This document shows positions 1 through 7,501 of a stretch of DNA of 64,000 bases, piece after piece. Under the pieces are notes generated by a model. The model was given only the letters and a program-made list of their open reading frames with translations. It had not been told where the DNA came from and ran no database searches. Within the stretch, counting starts at the first letter, position 1. Each line of letters opens with the position of its first letter. This stretch comes from Massilia sp. Root335 (lineage in GTDB: Bacteria; Pseudomonadota; Gammaproteobacteria; Burkholderiales; Burkholderiaceae_D): assembly GCF_001425685.1 (NCBI RefSeq), contig NZ_LMCY01000002.1, forward strand, positions 39,569-103,568. The letters run 5' to 3'. The position numbers and the translations under genes are program-made.

Positions 1-2
1 AG

Positions 3-1424
3 GCCGCGCGCGCCCTGCTGCCCAGCGGATGGATCGAGTCCGATCCGGTCCTGACGCTCGACGAATTGTTCGGCCTGTTGGCCAAGCCGGAGCTGGCCGA
101 GGCGTTCGGGCTCACGGGCGCACGCAAGAGCGCGCGCAAGGCCGACCAGCTCGAAGCGCTGCGCGCCGACGCCGCCCATGCCGCGGACCGCCCGTTCTCG
201 CAGTGGTATGCCGGCTGCGGCGACCTCGCGCTGCGCCTGCTCGTGCAACCGCTGTGCGACCGGCTGCGCCTCGTCTTCTTCGGCAACCTCGCCCAGGACT
301 GGACCGAGTTCGTGCTGTCCGACCTCGGCCTGTTCCGCTACGAGCGCGTGGAATTCTCGCCGGCCTCGCGCGGGTTCCGGGCGCGCCAGGACATCGATCA
401 TTACCTGCAACTGCACGCCTGCAAGGAACGCTATTACGGCGGCGAACCGGCGCTGGATGTGCTGGCGGACGTGCCGCGCCACGCTTTCGGCAACGACTGG
501 CTCGACAGCCGCCGCGAGCGCCTGTTGTTCCAGCTCGGGCAACTGCTCGAAAAGGAAAGGGACTGGGACAACGCGTACGCCGTGTACGCGGACTGCCGCT
601 ATCCGGGGGCGCGCGGACGCGCCATCCGCGTGCTGGAAAAGCACGGGAAATTCGACGAGGCCCATGCGTTGTTCGAGACGGCGCAGCAAGCCCCGGAAAG
701 CGAAGCGGAACGCCAGCACCTGCTGCGTCTCGGTCCGCGCCTCGCGCGCAAGCTGGGGCACCTGACGCGCCCCGCGCGCCGCGCGACGCCGGCCGCGCGG
801 CTCGACCTGTGCCTGCCGCTGCCGGGCGGAGAATGGCGTGTCGAAGGCGTCGTGCTGGAGCACCTGTGGCGCGACGACGCGCCCGTCTACTACGTCGAGA
901 ACACGCTGGCCAACACGCTGTTCGGCCTCCTGTGCTGGCGCGCCGTCTTCGCGGCCATTCCGGGCGCGTTCTTCCACCCGTTCCACCGCGGCCCGGCCGA
1001 CCTGTTCGCGGCCGATTTCTACCAGCGCCGCAAGGACGACTTCGAAGCCTGCCTCGCGCTGCTGGACGACGGCCGCCACCGCGCCGCCATCCTCGCGACA
1101 TATGACGAGAAGGCCGGCCTGCAATCGCCGTTCGTCGCGTGGGACTGGCTCGGGCGCGACCTCATCGAACTGGCCCTCGATTGCATTCCGGCCGCGCACC
1201 TGAAGCTGTGGTTCCGCCGCATCCTGCAGGACGTGAAGGAAAACCGCACGGGCTTCCCCGACCTGATCCAGTTCTGGCCGGGCGAAGCGCGCTACGACAT
1301 GATCGAAGTGAAGGGCCCGGGCGACCGCCTGCAGGACAACCAGCTGCGCTGGATCGACTACTGCGCCGCGCACGGCATGCCGATCACGGTGTGTTACCTG
1401 CAATGGGAGCAGGCCGCGGCATGA
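3..1424 (+). CDS. FAN1-like VRR-NUC domain nuclease (5' end outside window)
   Basis: The frame is open from base 3, so the start lies upstream; 473 codons are visible. The C-terminal end carries a VRR-NUC (PD-(D/E)XK) core: a GFPDLIQFW stretch with the metal-binding Asp near visible residue 420, then MIEVKGPGD with Glu near 435 and Lys near 437, then a QLRWIDY helix. This pattern is typical of FAN1, a structure-specific 5' flap endonuclease and exonuclease acting in interstrand crosslink repair. The preceding 350 residues are helix-rich and Arg/Leu-rich, fitting the SAP/TPR-like body of bacterial FAN1, but I cannot place those domains residue by residue. The stop overlaps the start of the following helicase (ATGA), so the two are probably translationally coupled. 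Cytoplasmic. The family call is fairly safe; the crosslink-repair role is from the family. Confidence 0.85.
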   Translation, partial: AARALLPSGWIESDPVLTLDELFGLLAKPELAEAFGLTGARKSARKADQLEALRADAAHAADRPFSQWYAGCGDLALRLLVQPLCDRLRLVFFGNLAQDWTEFVLSDLGLFRYERVEFSPASRGFRARQDIDHYLQLHACKERYYGGEPALDVLADVPRHAFGNDWLDSRRERLLFQLGQLLEKERDWDNAYAVYADCRYPGARGRAIRVLEKHGKFDEAHALFETAQQAPESEAERQHLLRLGPRLARKLGHLTRPARRATPAARLDLCLPLPGGEWRVEGVVLEHLWRDDAPVYYVENTLANTLFGLLCWRAVFAAIPGAFFHPFHRGPADLFAADFYQRRKDDFEACLALLDDGRHRAAILATYDEKAGLQSPFVAWDWLGRDLIELALDCIPAAHLKLWFRRILQDVKENRTGFPDLIQFWPGEARYDMIEVKGPGDRLQDNQLRWIDYCAAHGMPITVCYLQWEQAAA

Positions 1425-3703
1425 GTGAAAACGACAGCGGCGCGCGCTACGTCGTCGCCGTGCGCGCCCTGTGCGAATTCACGGCCAAGCAGGGCGACCT
1501 CGATCTGCGCTTCACGCCCTCGCCCACGGCGCAGGAAGGCATCGCCGGCCATGCCGTCGTGGCGTCCCGGCGCGGCGAGCAATACCGCAGCGAGGTGACG
1601 CTGGCGGGCGACTGGGGCCCGCTGCACGTGCGCGGACGGGCCGACGGCTACGACCCGGACCGGAACCTGATCGAAGAAGTCAAGACGTACCGCGGCCAGT
1701 TCGCGAGCATCCCCGACAATCACCAGCGCCTGGCATGGGCCCAGCTGCGCGTCTACGGCCATTTGCTGTGCGGGCAGCTCGGCATGGACGAGGTCAACCT
1801 GGCGCTGGTCTACTTCGACATCGGCAGCCAGCAGGAGACCGTCCTGCGCGAGACCCGCACGCGCACCGAACTCGCGGCGCTGTTCGACGATCAATGCCGC
1901 CGCTTCGTCGCGTGGGCCGGCCAGGAACTCGCGCACCGCACGGCGCGCGACGCGGCCCTGACGACGTTGCGCTTCCCGCATGCGGACTTCCGTCCCGGCC
2001 AGCGCCAGCTGGCGGAAGCGATCTTCCGCGCGAATGCGAACGGACGCAGCCTGCTCGCGCAGGCGCCGACCGGCATCGGCAAGACCGTCGGCACGCTGTT
2101 TCCGGTGCTGAAGGCGGCGCCCGCGCACGGCCTCGACAAGGTCTTCTTCCTGGCCGCCAAGACGCCGGGACGCCAGCTGGCGCTGGACGCCGCGGCCACG
2201 CTGACATCCGGCGCCACGATCCCGCTGCGCGTGCTCGAACTGAGCGCGCGCGACAAGGCCTGCGAGCATCCGGACAAGGCCTGCCACGGCGAATCCTGCC
2301 CGCTCGCCAAAGGCTTCTACGACCGCCTGCCGGCCGCGCGCGAGGCCGCCGCCCACGTGCCGATGCTCGACCGCGCCGCCCTGCGCGACATCGGCCTCGC
2401 GCACGACGTCTGCCCGTACTACCTGGGCAGTGAAATGGTGCGCTGGAGCGACGTCGTCGTGGGCGACTACAATTACTGGTTCGACGGCGGCGCCATGCTG
2501 TATGCGCTGGCGCTGGAACGGGGCTGGAAGGTCAGCGTGCTGGCCGACGAGGCGCACAATCTCGTGTCCCGGGCGCGCTCGATGTACACCGCGACCATAC
2601 AACGCGGCGACCTGCGTGCGGCCCGCGCCGTCGCGCCGCCATCCCTGCACAAGGCGCTCGACAAGGTCAAGCGCGCGTGGACGGACGTGGGCAAATCCGC
2701 GCCCGTGCCCTACCAGGTGCTGGACGGCCTGCCCGACAAATTCCTGAACGCGCTGCAGGGCGCCGCCAGCGCCATCACGGAACACATGGCTGCGTTCCCG
2801 GCGCCGCTCGATCCCGCGCTGCAGGACTTTTATTTCGCCGCGCTGCAGTTCGGGCGCCTCGCCGAATCGTTCGGCGACCACTCGCTGTTCGACGTCGCGC
2901 GCGCGAATTTTTCGGGACATGAACGCGATACGACGCTGTGCATCCGCAACGTGGTGCCCGCCCCGTTCCTCGGCCCGCGCTTCGCGTACGCCCATTCGAC
3001 GACACTGTTCTCGGCCACGCTGAGCCCCTGGCATTATTTCGCCGACCTGCTCGGCATGCCCGCGGACACGGCGTGGGTCGACGTCGATTCCCCGTTCAGC
3101 GCGAGCCAGCTGGACGTGCACGTGGCGCACGGCATCTCGACGCGTTACCAGGAACGCGCCGGCTCGCTCGCGCCGATCGCGACGCTGATGGCGGACCAGT
3201 ACCGCGCCCGGCCCGGCAACTATCTCGCGTTCTTTTCCAGCTTCGACTATCTGCAGCAGGCCGCGGACCGCTTCGAACGCGAGCATCCGGACATCCCGGC
3301 GTGGCGCCAGGCGCGCCGCATGAGCGAGCCGGAACGGGCCGAGTTCCTCGCGCGCTTCGTCGCCGGCGGCTGCGGCATCGGCTTCGCGGTGCTGGGCGGC
3401 TCGTTCGGCGAAGGCGTCGACCTGCCGGGCGAGCGCCTCATCGGCGCGTTCGTCGCGACCCTCGGCCTGCCCCAGGTCAACCCGGTCAACGAGCAGCTGC
3501 GCCGGCGCATGCAGGCGATGTTCGGCGCCGGCTACGACTACACCTATCTCTATCCCGGCATGCAGAAGGTGGTGCAGGCGGCCGGCCGCGTGATCCGCAC
3601 GGAGCAGGACCGCGGCGTCGTGTGGCTGATCGACGACCGCTTCGCGCGGCCGGAAGTCCAGGCCCTGCTGCCCGCGTGGTGGCATGCCGGCCAGGCAGCT
3701 TAA
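1421..3703 (+). CDS. PD-(D/E)XK nuclease fused to XPD/DinG-like Fe-S DNA helicase
   Basis: 760 aa. The N-terminal part has a Cas4/RecB-like nuclease signature: GRADGY near residue 71 and IEEVKTYRG near 84-91. It is followed by a superfamily 2 helicase with Walker A APTGIGKT near 216-223, a cysteine set (about 280, 287, 292 and a CPY cysteine near 331) that fits the XPD/DinG iron-sulfur cluster, DEAH near 376-379, and a motif VI QAAGRVIRTEQDRG near 718. It should be a 5'-3' ATP-dependent DNA helicase with an attached nuclease module. The ATG at 1421 overlaps the stop of the FAN1-like gene, so the proteins are likely made together and may act on the same branched DNA. Its stop codon overlaps, tail to tail, the stop of the minus-strand response regulator. 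The nuclease call for the N-terminus rests on motifs only. Confidence 0.87.
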   Translation: MSENDSGARYVVAVRALCEFTAKQGDLDLRFTPSPTAQEGIAGHAVVASRRGEQYRSEVTLAGDWGPLHVRGRADGYDPDRNLIEEVKTYRGQFASIPDNHQRLAWAQLRVYGHLLCGQLGMDEVNLALVYFDIGSQQETVLRETRTRTELAALFDDQCRRFVAWAGQELAHRTARDAALTTLRFPHADFRPGQRQLAEAIFRANANGRSLLAQAPTGIGKTVGTLFPVLKAAPAHGLDKVFFLAAKTPGRQLALDAAATLTSGATIPLRVLELSARDKACEHPDKACHGESCPLAKGFYDRLPAAREAAAHVPMLDRAALRDIGLAHDVCPYYLGSEMVRWSDVVVGDYNYWFDGGAMLYALALERGWKVSVLADEAHNLVSRARSMYTATIQRGDLRAARAVAPPSLHKALDKVKRAWTDVGKSAPVPYQVLDGLPDKFLNALQGAASAITEHMAAFPAPLDPALQDFYFAALQFGRLAESFGDHSLFDVARANFSGHERDTTLCIRNVVPAPFLGPRFAYAHSTTLFSATLSPWHYFADLLGMPADTAWVDVDSPFSASQLDVHVAHGISTRYQERAGSLAPIATLMADQYRARPGNYLAFFSSFDYLQQAADRFEREHPDIPAWRQARRMSEPERAEFLARFVAGGCGIGFAVLGGSFGEGVDLPGERLIGAFVATLGLPQVNPVNEQLRRRMQAMFGAGYDYTYLYPGMQKVVQAAGRVIRTEQDRGVVWLIDDRFARPEVQALLPAWWHAGQAA

Positions 3704-4449
3704 CGCATCAGGTCCCGGACTTTCTGGTAGCCGCTGCGGCTGATCGGGATGCGCGCGCCGGACTTGAGCACGGCGCAATGGCCGTCCTTGCCCGTCGGCT
3801 CGATGCGCGCGATGGCCGCCAGGCTGACGATGTACGAACGGTGCACGCGCAGGAAGGCCTGCGGATCCAGCTGGCTTTCCAGTTCGGCCATGCGCTGGTT
3901 CTTCAGCCACTGGCGGCCTTCGGCGAAGAATGCGACGTAATCGTCCTGGGCCTCGACGTAGTCGATGCGCGCGACGGGAATCACCTGCACGCGCGCACCG
4001 TCGCGGATCAGCACCCGCTCGATCGGCTGGTGGCGCGCCTGGGCATCGCTCACCAGCGCACGCATCGCCTCGTCGCCCGGGATCGCGGACGCCGGCGCGG
4101 CCAGCCGGTCGCGCGCATGCGCCAGCGCCTGCGCGAGGCGTTCGCGGGTGAACGGTTTCAGGAGATAGTCGAGCGCATGGACGTCGAACGCGCGCAGCGC
4201 GAACTCGTCGTAGGCCGTGACGAACACATAATGCGTCTTCGCACCGGCCAGCTCGACGACTTCGAAGCCGTCCAGCTTGGGCATCTGGATGTCGAGGAAC
4301 GCGAGATCGGGCGCCAGCTCCGCGATCGCCTTCACGGCCTCGAAGCCGTTGGCGCATTCGCCGACGATCTCCACGTCGGCGTGCGGGCCCAGGTGTTCGC
4401 GCAACACGGCGCGCGCCAGCGGTTCGTCGTCCACGATGATCACGCGCAT
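3700..4449 (-). CDS. LytTR-family response regulator
   Basis: 249 aa. The N-terminal receiver domain has the acidic pair D7/D8, phosphoacceptor D53 in FLDIQMPKLDG, T78 and K98 in LLKPF. The C-terminal part (about 145-247) is a LytTR DNA-binding domain, shown by the ARIDYVEAQDDYV and FLRVHRSYIV segments. It is the partner of the LytS-type histidine kinase directly upstream (gap of 3 nt) and probably controls genes for cell-envelope state, as inferred from the two LiaF-type membrane proteins in the same operon. Its stop overlaps by 4 nt the stop of the convergent helicase gene, so no dedicated terminator separates the two units. Confidence 0.93.
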   Translation of the reverse strand: MRVIIVDDEPLARAVLREHLGPHADVEIVGECANGFEAVKAIAELAPDLAFLDIQMPKLDGFEVVELAGAKTHYVFVTAYDEFALRAFDVHALDYLLKPFTRERLAQALAHARDRLAAPASAIPGDEAMRALVSDAQARHQPIERVLIRDGARVQVIPVARIDYVEAQDDYVAFFAEGRQWLKNQRMAELESQLDPQAFLRVHRSYIVSLAAIARIEPTGKDGHCAVLKSGARIPISRSGYQKVRDLMR

Positions 4450-4452
4450 GCG

Positions 4453-5550
4453 TCAGGTCCCTTCCATATCGGTTGCGGCGTGCGGCTCGGCGGCCGTGAC
4501 GGCCGGCAGCGCCAGCTCCACGACGAAGCGGCCGTCGCGGCGCGCCCAGTGCGCGCTGGCCTCGTGGCCATGGGCCGCGGCCAGGCGCTGGCGCACGTTG
4601 ACGAGGCCCAGGCCCGTGCCGCGCGCACCGCCGGCGCCGTCGGCATCGACGTCGTTCTCCACGCGGATGCGCAGGATCGATCCGGCGCGCGCCGCCTCGA
4701 TGCGCACGCGGCCCGTCTCGACCATCTGGCCGATGCCGTGCTTGATGGCGTTTTCCACGAGCGGCTGCAACAGCATCGGCGGCAGCAGGCAGGCGCCGGC
4801 GGCCGGATCGATGGCGGCCTCGAAGCGCAGCCGGTCGCCGAAGCGCACCTGTTCGATGGCGACGAAATGGCGCACGAGCTGCAGTTCGTGGTCGAGCGTG
4901 ACCTTGCGGTCGGCGCGCAGGCCCAGCGTGTGGCGGAAGAACTCGGCCAGCTGCACGGTCATGTCGCGCGCGGCCGCCGGATCGAGCGACGTCAGCGCAC
5001 TGACGGAATTCAGGCTGTTGAACAGGAAGTGCGGATCGACCTGGGCGCGCAGCATGCGCAGCTCGGCATCCTGCGCCATCAGCTTCATCTGCAGGCGCTG
5101 CGTTTCGAGCTGGCGCACCCGTTCGGACTCGATGAGCAGATAGTTCACGGCGGCCGCCAGGCCGTACAGGACGATGCCGAGGCCGAACATCGACGCGAGC
5201 ACCGGGGCGCTTGCGACCGGCAGGTAACTCTCCGGCGCCAATGCGGTCAACAGGCTGTTCCACGCGGCGCCGATGGCGCACCACAGCGCCGCCGCGCAGG
5301 CCGCCGTCATGCCGATGCCGGCGGCGATCGCGGGCGGCCGGCGCCGATCGAGCGGATACGCGCGGCACACGTAATAGGCGGAAAAGCCGGTGGCGTACGC
5401 GTACACGAGGGCCAGCGGTACGGCGAACGCCAGGCTCGCGCCCCAGCCCGCGCCGCTGACGGCCAGCATGGCCGCGAGCAGCAGGCCCAGCATCAGCCAG
5501 GCCAGCAGGTAGAGCAGCGCCGCGCGCCAGTTGGCGAAGACCCCGTGCAC
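4453..5550 (-). CDS. LytS/YehU-type membrane sensor histidine kinase
   Basis: About 365 aa if it starts at the GTG at 5550, chosen because AGAGG lies 8 nt upstream and the stop of the preceding gene is only 11 nt away. About five hydrophobic segments fill residues 8-140 (for example YLLAWLMLGLLLAAML), with no clear periplasmic domain. A short linker helix leads to the His_kinase (PF06580-type) H-box DPHFLFNSLNS with H174, then an N-box around PLVENAIKHG and a GTGLGLVNVRQRL glycine box. Such kinases signal to LytTR regulators, and one follows immediately. The transmembrane sensor is probably switched through membrane or cell-wall changes together with the LiaF-like proteins encoded upstream; this is inference. 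Confidence 0.88.
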   Translation of the reverse strand: MHGVFANWRAALLYLLAWLMLGLLLAAMLAVSGAGWGASLAFAVPLALVYAYATGFSAYYVCRAYPLDRRRPPAIAAGIGMTAACAAALWCAIGAAWNSLLTALAPESYLPVASAPVLASMFGLGIVLYGLAAAVNYLLIESERVRQLETQRLQMKLMAQDAELRMLRAQVDPHFLFNSLNSVSALTSLDPAAARDMTVQLAEFFRHTLGLRADRKVTLDHELQLVRHFVAIEQVRFGDRLRFEAAIDPAAGACLLPPMLLQPLVENAIKHGIGQMVETGRVRIEAARAGSILRIRVENDVDADGAGGARGTGLGLVNVRQRLAAAHGHEASAHWARRDGRFVVELALPAVTAAEPHAATDMEGT

Positions 5551-5561
5551 CGGCGGCGCCT

Positions 5562-6260
5562 CTAGTTGCGCACTTCCACGCCACCCATGATGGCGTAGCC
5601 CGTGATGACGAGACGCTTGCTGCCGTCGGGCGGCCTGACGGTCTTCTCCGAAAAGCCGCCCATCAGCGGGGTGCCGTTCAGGACGACGGTCCAGTCGGGG
5701 GGCACCTTGATGTTGATGCCGCCCCAGATCGTGAAGACGTTGATCACGGCTTCCTTGACGATGGACGCTTCGCGCAGGTCGAGCGCGCAGCCGCCCATCA
5801 CGGCCGTGATCTCGCCGCCGCGGAAATCCTGCGCGCTGACGCGGCGCTCGAAGCCGCCCAGGACCGCGACGATGTCGACGACGTTGTCCAGGCCGGCCCC
5901 GGCCACGGCGGCGGAGCGCGCCACCCGTCCCGGGCCGAGCGAGCGGAACAGCACGAGGCCGCCCAGCGCGATCATCACCAGCGGCCACAGCGTGCCCCAG
6001 CTGATGTAGAAGAACCCGAGGCGCCCGAGGATCATCAGCACGCCGACCGCGATCAGCACGCCGCCCATGTAATTGCCGCTGCGCGGCCCGTTGCCGAACA
6101 GCGCGGCGCAGCCGGCCACGATGAAGACGAGCGGCCAGAAGCCGATCGCGTGGCGGAAATTCAGGATGTCCAGGTTATCGAGCAGGAACAGGACGCCCAT
6201 GCCCACCACGAGCAGGCCCAGCACGACCTGGCTCGACGCACGGTTCGTATTATTTTCCAT
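5562..6260 (-). CDS. LiaF-like transmembrane protein
   Basis: 232 aa. The start at 6260 is preceded by AGGGAGGG at 7 nt, a very strong ribosome binding site. Four hydrophobic segments with the GLLVVGMGVLFLLDNLDI pattern (LiaI/LiaF-TM, DUF5668 type) occupy residues 12-110. The C-terminal half (about 130-232) is a Gly-rich beta region with repeated GG motifs (GGFERR, FRGGEI, VMGGCALDLRE, IWGGINIKVP), as in the LiaF C-terminal domain. In Firmicutes LiaF holds the LiaS kinase off in the absence of cell-envelope stress. Here it lies between another LiaF-TM protein and a LytS-type kinase, suggesting an equivalent modulator role. The start overlaps the end of the upstream gene by 11 nt. Confidence 0.85.
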   Translation of the reverse strand: MENNTNRASSQVVLGLLVVGMGVLFLLDNLDILNFRHAIGFWPLVFIVAGCAALFGNGPRSGNYMGGVLIAVGVLMILGRLGFFYISWGTLWPLVMIALGGLVLFRSLGPGRVARSAAVAGAGLDNVVDIVAVLGGFERRVSAQDFRGGEITAVMGGCALDLREASIVKEAVINVFTIWGGINIKVPPDWTVVLNGTPLMGGFSEKTVRPPDGSKRLVITGYAIMGGVEVRN

Positions 6261-6624
6261 GGCCGTTCCCTCCCTTGGCACCGAAGCGGCGCTCGGCGAT
6301 CGGCCGGATCGCCATCGTGATGCCGCTGATGATGATGAACAGCGGCCAGCTGTTGCGGAACGTGAGGCCCCACAGGCCTTCGAGCACGGCGAACAGCCAC
6401 AAGCCTATGAACACGGTCCACAGGCCGTTGGAAAATTCGCGGGCACTCGGGTAGCCGATGGTCTGGTTGATGCCCACCACGACCAGCAGCAGCGGCGCGT
6501 AGTGCCACAGCGCGCGGACGTCGAACACATCCATCTGGTCCAGCAGGAAGGCCACGCCCAGCCCGACCAGCACCAGGCCCCACAGCACCTGGCGCCGCAG
6601 GTGGTAGGAAGCTTCGCTATTCAT
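6250..6624 (-). CDS. small LiaF-TM (DUF5668-like) membrane protein
   Basis: 124 aa, four hydrophobic segments (WGLVLVGLGVAFLLDQMDV, APLLLVVVGI, VFIGLWLFAVLEGLW, SWPLFIIISGITMAI) and short cytoplasmic ends. The sequence resembles the membrane part of the LiaF-like neighbour, so the two probably arose by duplication. GGAGG stands 5 nt before the ATG. It is the first gene of the four-gene unit leading to the LytS kinase and LytTR regulator. The terminator at 6732-6763, which ends the upstream small-protein unit, suggests that the operon promoter lies in 6625-6731. Function is inferred from context: an inner-membrane accessory of the sensor. Confidence 0.8.
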   Translation of the reverse strand: MNSEASYHLRRQVLWGLVLVGLGVAFLLDQMDVFDVRALWHYAPLLLVVVGINQTIGYPSAREFSNGLWTVFIGLWLFAVLEGLWGLTFRNSWPLFIIISGITMAIRPIAERRFGAKGGNGHGK

Positions 6625-6731
6625 GTTACCTCCGGGTTGTCGTCGAATCGAATGACGACACGATAACGGAGATGCGCCCGGCGGGGGAAGCGCTTTTCGG
6701 CCAACGGCGGCGCGGTGCCGGTGAACGGCGC

Positions 6732-6763
6732 AAAAAAGCCCGCCATGTCGCCATGGCGGGCTT
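6732..6763 (-). terminator. rho-independent terminator after the small-protein genes
   Basis: Perfect 12-bp arms (6736-6747 and 6752-6763) with a TCGC tetraloop. On the minus strand the stem is followed by a run of T (complement of the A run at 6732-6737). It ends transcription coming from the two small genes at 6803-7182 before the LiaF-like operon. Confidence 0.9.
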
Positions 6764-6802
6764 GCGGGAAGCGGGTGATGCGGCGGGCGGATCAGGCCAT
6801 GA

Positions 6803-6973
6803 TCACGCGGCCGCGGCGGCCGGCGCGCGCTGGCCCTTCTGCTGGTTGCGGTATCTGGCGCGGGCGGCGGCGATCTTGAGGGCTTCGCGCGCGATGTTCA
6901 TCTTGTGGATTTCCTCGCGCTCTTTCTTGCCGCGGTGCTGGGCGATGTGTTTGCTGCCGATCTTGGCGGTCAT
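6803..6973 (-). CDS. small basic hypothetical protein, 56 aa
   Basis: The frame can be read from 7000, but an AGGAGA site sits 5 nt before the ATG at 6973, which I take as the start (MTAKIGSKHIAQHRGKKERE...). The protein is highly basic, with a KKEREEIHKMN helix, an Ala/Arg-rich helix (REALKIAAARARYRNQQKGQR) and a C-terminal run of alanines. No signal peptide or membrane segment. I do not recognise the family. Its strong ribosome binding site and the terminator 40 nt downstream support a real gene. It could bind nucleic acid or the ribosome, but nothing in the sequence proves this. Confidence 0.65.
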   Translation of the reverse strand: MTAKIGSKHIAQHRGKKEREEIHKMNIAREALKIAAARARYRNQQKGQRAPAAAAA

Positions 6974-7014
6974 GGGCTTCTCCTGTTCGGTGACGGTCAA
7001 ACTGCAAATCGTTT

Positions 7015-7182
7015 TCAGGAACGGGAGGTGCCGATCCGGTCATCCGCCGGCATCAGCATGCCCCAGCCCAGCTGGCGCCGGATTTCTTCCGGCGTCGGCG
7101 GCGGCTTCGTATCCTTCGAGCGGCGCTCGAGGTATTCGCGCACGAGATGCTTGGGTGGATGGTTCGTCGTAGTCGTAGACAT
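7015..7182 (-). CDS. small hypothetical protein, 55 aa
   Basis: The ATG at 7182 follows CGGAGG at a good spacing and reads 55 codons to a TGA at 7015-7017. The protein begins MSTTTTNHPPKHLVREYL, continues with an ERRSKDTKPPPTPEEIRRQLGW segment and ends with polar residues. It is soluble and charged, with a Pro-rich turn between two predicted helices. The family is not recognised. It lies 41 nt upstream of the 56-aa gene on the same strand, so both are likely one transcript that ends at 6732-6763. Being below common length cut-offs, it may be missed by gene finders. Confidence 0.65.
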   Translation of the reverse strand: MSTTTTNHPPKHLVREYLERRSKDTKPPPTPEEIRRQLGWGMLMPADDRIGTSRS

Positions 7183-7501
7183 GGCAACCTCCGCTTCCGG
7201 TGAGGCCGGCGCGTTCGCGGCTCGATGACCGCGGCGCCGCGCCGGCGTGGGAATCTGGTGCCGATCCTCGAGGCGACCGGCTGACCTGTCGAGGTGGTTG
7301 GCTGCCTGCGGAAGATCGCTGGTGCCTCACTCGACGCCTCCATCGTAGCCGGGTGGCGGGGATGCCGACCGTTAGGTGCCGCACACTGTTCGCCCCCTTG
7401 AGTTCCAGTCCTACAAACCGCCTTCAACTGCGCCTACGCGACAACGCGGAGCATGAAAAAAAGGGGCCCGCAAGCCCCTTCTGCATGCCGTCACGACGCC
7501 T
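7183..7501. other. intergenic region upstream of the small genes
   Basis: 319 nt between the 55-aa gene and the stop of the TonB-dependent receptor. It holds the receptor's terminator at 7455-7480 and, presumably, the promoter of the two small genes. No convincing gene is seen on either strand. Confidence 0.6.
7455..7480 (-). terminator. rho-independent terminator of the TonB-dependent receptor
   Basis: Arms AAGGGGC (7461-7467) and GCCCCTT (7474-7480) with a 6-nt loop. On the minus strand the hairpin is followed by seven T. It is placed 22 nt beyond the receptor stop codon. Confidence 0.9.

Noticed and set aside
1394..5584. A 1396-codon open frame on the minus strand
   Set aside because: It runs across the antisense of the helicase and through two other real genes; composition is that of a shadow frame in GC-rich DNA, with no family motif.
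7053..7427. 124-codon frame on the minus strand over the 55-codon gene
   Set aside because: It overlaps the better supported small gene in another frame, is Arg-rich and has no good start site.
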